In this document: piece by piece, positions 59,921-64,000 of the stretch
Layout: the number at the start of each line of letters is the position of its first letter
Position numbering within the stretch: position 1 is the first letter of the stretch
From: MFD04580-c1 sp963702995
Lineage (GTDB): Bacteria > Planctomycetota > Phycisphaerae > Tepidisphaerales > Tepidisphaeraceae
NCBI GenBank assembly: GCA_963702995.1
Contig: OY969783.1
Span: 4,774,001 to 4,838,000, forward strand
Direction of reading: 5' to 3'
Length of the DNA: 64,000 bases
The notes under the pieces: generated by a model
What the model was told of the DNA's origin: nothing
The model's input: the letters and a program-made list of their open reading frames with translations, nothing else
Database searches by the model: none
Position numbers and translations under genes: made by a program

Positions 59921-61614
59921 GTGGCAGGACCGAATCTGACCATTCTTCGAAAGGGCATGCTTTTAGTCGGCGTGCCCATCGCCTTTCAACTCTTTCTGCT
60001 CGCGTTTCTGCTCCACCTTCAGAATACGGCGGAAGAGGCCGATCGGTGGGCCATCCACACGAAGGAAGTCATTGCCCAGGCGGAAGAGGCCTACCGCCTT
60101 CTGACGGAGTCGGTGAGCCAGATGCGGGGGATGGTCATCACCGGCGACCCGAACTTTTCCCCGGAACTGGCTCAGGCGGCCGGGGACGTTCGACCCGCCA
60201 TGGAACGCCTCCAGGCCCTGGTTGCCGATAATCCGCCGCAGCTCGAACGGGCACGTCAATTCGGCGGGAGCGCGTCGAACGTGCTGACGGGGCTCGCGGC
60301 GCAGCGCGAGCGGGTCCGATCCGGGCACGTTCAGGAGGCCGCGGCCCGCGTCATCAGCATGGAGGGCGAACGATCCGTTGCGAGGCTGCGCGGCCAGCTC
60401 GAGGTCATCCTCGCGGAAGAACAACGGCTGGATCATCTTCGGATGGATCGCCTCGCGGCCGCTCGACGCCAGGGGTATTGGTTCATCGGCTCCGCCGCCG
60501 CGCTGACGGTCGCTCTCGCGGCGGCCGCTTTAGCGCTGTTCGCCCGGGGCGTCGCGGCCCGCCTGGCGACCCTGGCGGAGAACGCCGCGCGGCTTGCGGA
60601 CCGGCGGGAGTTGGCGCAATCGGTGGACGGCGGAGATGAAATTGGGTCGGTCGATCGCGCCTTCCGGGCCGCGGCGGCACGTCTGGCGGAGGCTAAGGCG
60701 GCCGAGCAGCGATTGCGGGACGAACAGGAAGCCCGCGCGGCGGAACTGGCGGCCGCGAACGCCGAGCTCGCCCGCACCAACGAAGATCTGCGATTCAAGA
60801 CCCAGGAAAATGAAACGTTTGTCTACAGCGTCTCGCACGACCTGCGCTCGCCCCTGGTCAATCTTCAGGGTTTTGGCAAGGAATTGTCGCATGCGTGCGT
60901 TGCGCTTCGGCTGGCGGCCGAGAGCAGCGGTGTCCCCGCGGAGACGCGCGCCGCATGCTGGACGTGATCGATCACGACGTGATGGAGTCGGTCAAGTTCA
61001 TTCAGACGGCGGTGAGCCGTTCCGCGAGCATCATCGACGCGCTGCTGCGCCTCTCCCGCGCCGGCCGGGTGGAATACAGGCGGCAAGGGGTGAGCGTCCG
61101 CACGATCGTCGATCGCGTCGTCGATGCCCTGCGGGTGACGATTCGCGAACGGGGCGCTGTGGTGCGTGTGGGCGAGCTTCCCGACGCATCGGGCGACCCT
61201 ACGGCGATCGAACAGGTTTTTGGCAACCTGCTGGTCAACGCGTTGAATTACCTCGACCGCGCCCGCCCCGGGAGGATCGAAGTTGGCGCGATGGCGGGGC
61301 CGATCGGCGACGGCCGCGTCGTGCAGTACTATGTCAAAGACAACGGCCTGGGGATCCCTTCGGCTTATCTTCCGAAGATGTTCGTGGCATTCCAGCGCCT
61401 CCACGGCCAGGTGGCGCCCGGGGAAGGGGTGGGGCTTGCCTTGGCGCGCCGGGTGATCGAGCGACTGGGCGGGACGATTTCCGTCGAGTCAACCGAGGGG
61501 GTCGGCTCCACGTTCTTCGTGACGCTCCCCGCCGGCGAGCCGCCGGTCACGCCGCCATCGCCGCCGGCTTCTCAGGCGGCGGCCGAGGGCCCGATCGAAG
61601 CGGCTATGGCGTAA
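59921..61614 (+). CDS. Sensor histidine kinase with CHASE3-like sensor and HAMP (frameshifted)
   Basis: About 560 aa. GTG 59921 has GAGG 5 nt upstream. Helix 1 (MLLVGVPIAFQLFLLAFLL) and helix 2 (YWFIGSAAALTVALAAAALA) flank a CHASE3-type helical sensor (ESVSQMRGMVITGDPNFSPE). HAMP and a coiled coil lead to the phospho-acceptor FVYSVSHDLRSPLVNLQGFG. After a shift near 60949, MLDVIDHDVMESVKFIQTAV and the ATPase motifs FGNLLVNALNYLD, VKDNGLGIPSAYLPKMFV and GEGVGLALARRVIE follow. The architecture resembles phytochrome-like kinases partnered with Rcp1-type regulators; the next gene is one. Confidence 0.9.
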
Positions 61615-61662
61615 CAGCGGCGGCCCCCGGGGCCTGATCGAGTCAAAGGAGACGTGTCATTC

Positions 61663-62118
61663 ATGCCACCCGAAGCTGTCAGCATCATCCTCGTCGAAGA
61701 CGACGACGGCCACGCGACGCTGATCGAGCGCAACCTCCGCCGCGCCGGCCTGGCGAACCAGTTTGCCCGGCTGAAGGACGGCCAGGAAGCGCTGGATTAT
61801 TTCGCCTCGCCGGCCGCGTGCCCGCAGGGGGCGACCAACCCGTCGTGCCTGGTGCTGCTCGACATCAAAATGCCCCGCGTGGACGGCGTCGAGGTCCTGC
61901 GGCGGATGAAGGCCGACCCGCGCACCGCGATGATCCCGGTCATCATGCTGACGACGACCGACGACCCCCGGGAAGTCGATCGCTGCTATCAGCTGGGTTG
62001 CAATGTCTACGTCACCAAGCCGGTCGAGTACGAATCATTCCTGGAGGCGATCAAGCGGCTGGGTTTATTCCTGCAGGTCGTCAAGCTGCCGCCTAACGGT
62101 GGCGGCGGCGCCTCCTAG
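61663..62118 (+). CDS. Rcp1-like response regulator
   Basis: 151 aa single receiver: ILVEDDDGHATLIERNLRRA, phospho-Asp in CLVLLDIKMPRVDGVEVLRR, IPVIMLTTTDDPREVDRCY and the lysine in VYVTKPVEYESFLEAI. The long loop after the phosphorylated strand and the ending FLQVVKLP are typical of the Rcp1 group. ATG 61663 is favoured; GTG 61654 would put AGGAG only 2 nt away. It lies between two kinase genes. Confidence 0.93.
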   Translation: MPPEAVSIILVEDDDGHATLIERNLRRAGLANQFARLKDGQEALDYFASPAACPQGATNPSCLVLLDIKMPRVDGVEVLRRMKADPRTAMIPVIMLTTTDDPREVDRCYQLGCNVYVTKPVEYESFLEAIKRLGLFLQVVKLPPNGGGGAS

Positions 62119-62129
62119 GGAGATCAGCG

Positions 62130-63680
62130 ATGGTAGCGCACGCGCCGCCCCGGGGGCTCCATGTCTTCGTCGTGGATGACGACGAAGGCATCCTGCTGCT
62201 TCAGCGCCGCGCGCTGGAGCGCGCGGGGTATCGGGTGACGACGGCGTCGAGCGCGGAGGAGGCGGAGTCCGCCGTCGCCCGGTCCGACCCCGACCTGCTC
62301 GTCCTCGATTACAGCCTCGGCGGCGGCTTAAGCGGCCTGGACTTCTATCGAAGCCTGCGGCGCCGCAGCGCCGATGTGCCGGCGATCCTGGTCACAGGGT
62401 TCAGCGATGAGGGACGCGCGATCGAGGCGCTTCGGGCCGGCGTTCGCGACGTGATCCCCAAGGTGGGGGACTACCTCGATTACCTGCCCGAGGCGGTCGG
62501 GCGCGTGCTGGCCCAGGTGCAATCGGCGCAGGCCCTGGCCGAGGCCGAGGCCGCCAGCCGGGCGAAGGACCAATTCCTTGCGATCTTGAGCCACGAGCTC
62601 CGTACGCCGCTGACGCCGGTGCTGACCGCGGTCCACATGCTCCTCTCTTCGTCCGATTTGCCCGCCCATGCCCGCGAGACGATGGAGATCGTTCGCCGCA
62701 ATGTCGAGATGGAGGCGCGGCTGATCGACGACCTGCTCGACCTGACCCGCATCTCGCGAGGGAAGATGCAGTTGCAACCTTCCCCAACGGACCTGCACGA
62801 GAAGCTGTTGAACGCCCTGCAGACCGTGCAGGATGACGTTCGGGGCAAGCGCCTGGAGCTTTCGAAGGATTTCCGCGCCACGCTCACCACGGTCAACGCC
62901 GACCCCACCCGGCTGCAGCAAGTCTTCTGGAACATCCTCAAGAACGCGGTGAAGTTCACGCCGGAGGGGGGGAAGGTGTTCATTCGAACCGCCGACGCGG
63001 GCGACGGCCGCGTGCGGATCGAGGTGACCGACACGGGGATCGGCATCGCGCCGGAGTCCCTGGGGCGGATCTTTGACGTGTTCGAGCAGGGCGGGAAAGA
63101 GGTGACACGGCAGTTTGGCGGGCTGGGGCTTGGCCTGAACATCTCCAAGGCGCTGGTGGAAGCGCACGGCGGGCGGATCACGGCCGCCAGCGCGGGCATC
63201 GGGCAAGGCGCTACCTTTGCGGTGGAGCTGACGGCGTGCGCGCCGTCCCCCCTTTCCAAAGGCCAGCCGTGCGCGGCGCCGCCCGGGGCCAACGGATCGC
63301 CGCCAACGGACGGCCGCCGCGTCCCGCGGGTGCTCCTGGTGGAGGATCACCGTGACACCGCCACGATGATGGCCAGGCTGCTGCGCCGCTCTGGCCATCA
63401 TGTGACGACTGCCGACAGCGTTGCCTCGGCGCTGAAGGTGGCCGGGGCCGAACGGTTCGACGTGGTCGTCAGCGACATCGGCCTGCCGGACGGCAGCGGC
63501 CTGGACCTGATGCGACAGTTGCTCGTCCGCCACGCGCTGAAAGGGATCGCCTTAAGCGGGTTCGGCATGGAGGAGGACGTCGCCCGCAGCCGCCAGGCCG
63601 GCTTTATCGAGCACCTGGTCAAGCCGATCGACGTGACCCAGCTTGAGAAAGCGTTGAAGCGGATCGTCAGTGTGGGGTAG
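62130..63680 (+). CDS. Hybrid kinase: receiver - HisKA - HATPase - receiver
   Basis: 516 aa. The N-terminal receiver is VFVVDDDEGILLLQRRALER with LLVLDYSLGGGLSGLDFYR. HisKA carries the acceptor in QFLAILSHELRTPLTPVL, and the HATPase has FWNILKNAVKFTPEGG, VTDTGIGIAPESLGRIFDVF and GGLGLGLNISKALVEAHG. The C-terminal receiver is VLLVEDHRDTATMMARLLRR with DVVVSDIGLPDGSGLDLM. No membrane segment or separate sensor domain, so it is probably cytosolic and fed by the two upstream genes. It starts 11 nt after the regulator stop. Confidence 0.95.
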   Translation: MVAHAPPRGLHVFVVDDDEGILLLQRRALERAGYRVTTASSAEEAESAVARSDPDLLVLDYSLGGGLSGLDFYRSLRRRSADVPAILVTGFSDEGRAIEALRAGVRDVIPKVGDYLDYLPEAVGRVLAQVQSAQALAEAEAASRAKDQFLAILSHELRTPLTPVLTAVHMLLSSSDLPAHARETMEIVRRNVEMEARLIDDLLDLTRISRGKMQLQPSPTDLHEKLLNALQTVQDDVRGKRLELSKDFRATLTTVNADPTRLQQVFWNILKNAVKFTPEGGKVFIRTADAGDGRVRIEVTDTGIGIAPESLGRIFDVFEQGGKEVTRQFGGLGLGLNISKALVEAHGGRITAASAGIGQGATFAVELTACAPSPLSKGQPCAAPPGANGSPPTDGRRVPRVLLVEDHRDTATMMARLLRRSGHHVTTADSVASALKVAGAERFDVVVSDIGLPDGSGLDLMRQLLVRHALKGIALSGFGMEEDVARSRQAGFIEHLVKPIDVTQLEKALKRIVSVG

Positions 63681-63762
63681 CAGGGAAGCGGGCTTCGATC
63701 GAGCGCGATGCCAACCTGGTGGCCCGCTCCTGCGAAATCAGAGGGTACGCCGAGAACCCAAA

Positions 63763-63796
63763 GTGCCGCCGGTGCCGGCGCGCGCCCTCACCGGCG
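63763..63796. repeat. Family A REP-like unit with an internal insertion
   Basis: GTGCCGCCGGTG is followed by CCGGCGCGCG before CCCTCACCGGCG, as if ten bases had been inserted into the loop. Single unit, no clear right partner. It lies in the gap 63681-63949. Confidence 0.65.
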
Positions 63797-63850
63797 ATGT
63801 TGCCGAACGCACCACACGCCCGCCGACGCGCACGGCGCACGGCATCCGGA

Positions 63851-63920
63851 GGGTCCGCACGGGAGGCGGGACGTACACGTCCCAATGGCCGTAACCGAAA
63901 CCTCCCGTATGGGCCCTACA
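63851..63920. repeat. Family B hairpin
   Basis: GGGTCCGCACGGGAGG (63851-63866) faces CCTCCCGTATGGGCCCTACA (63901-63920), the same arms as at 37581-37652. Confidence 0.8.
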
Positions 63921-63949
63921 CCGGCAACCTTGCCTGAAAGGGGACCGGG

Positions 63950-64000
63950 TTACAGTCGGAGCACCCGAATGATCGCGCCTTCGGCCACCGCCGGCTCGTC
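63950..64000 (-). CDS. Possible 3' end of a gene continuing beyond the window
   Basis: The minus strand reads DEPAVAEGAIIRVLRL followed by TAA at 63950-63952. Too short to assign; the codon pattern and position after a repeat-filled gap make a real gene end plausible. Confidence 0.35.
   Translation of the reverse strand, partial: DEPAVAEGAIIRVLRL

Overview
The window reads as chromosomal DNA of a high-GC planctomycete, most likely of the Phycisphaerae/Tepidisphaerales type. This is inference from protein features. Two large secreted proteins carry the planctomycete N-terminal surface-protein signature (VESLEQRTLLS and VERLEERRMLS). There are several secreted beta-propellers (PQQ-like, YVTN, royal-jelly type) and Tat-exported sugar-isomerase-like proteins. 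Menaquinone is made by the futalosine route (MqnD). No tRNA, rRNA or CRISPR array was found.

Layout. 0.4-5 kb: dnaE and rsfS. 5-9 kb, minus strand: aminoglycoside-phosphotransferase-like kinase, PDZ protein, a broken TPR-like gene, then a stretch of gene remnants. 9.3-11.5 kb: glycosyltransferase plus NAD(P)-binding, UGM-like flavoprotein in a coupled pair. 11.7-19.3 kb: two PQQ-like propellers, metallophosphoesterase, mqnD, thiamine-binding protein, esterase. 19.7-26.5 kb, minus strand: a complete chemosensory operon cheA-cheW-cheR-cheD-cheY-cheX-cheB with no receptor gene. 26.9-30.2 kb, plus strand: royal-jelly-like lipoprotein, Tat TIM-barrel isomerase, DJ-1/PfpI protein. 30.7-34.7 kb: a (TP)n surface protein, an 81-bp tandem duplication, an IS4 remnant and a REP-associated tyrosine transposase (RAYT). 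34.7-44 kb: serine hydrolase, clan-A glycosidase-like protein, a lectin-esterase-gluconolactonase fusion, and a MacB-type ABC exporter. 44.7-49.7 kb: CAP-domain surface protein, MarC, a tiny lysine-rich protein, orphan ParA. 49.7-56.5 kb: a polysaccharide module made of a GT9-GT2-methyltransferase fusion, a Wzt-like ABC ATPase and a second methyltransferase. 56.8-63.7 kb: YVTN propeller, FAD oxidoreductase with a mini Tat protein, and a three-gene phosphorelay.

Two features cut across the whole window. First, nearly every intergenic gap holds inverted repeats from several dispersed families. The best defined is a 166-bp element with terminal inverted repeats and a core of two opposed 9-bp-stem REP-like hairpins, and a RAYT gene lies in the same window. 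Second, at least fifteen otherwise well-conserved genes need a one- or two-base correction to read through. Several of these sit at G/C homopolymers, so consensus sequence errors are the most economical explanation and most of these genes should be treated as intact.
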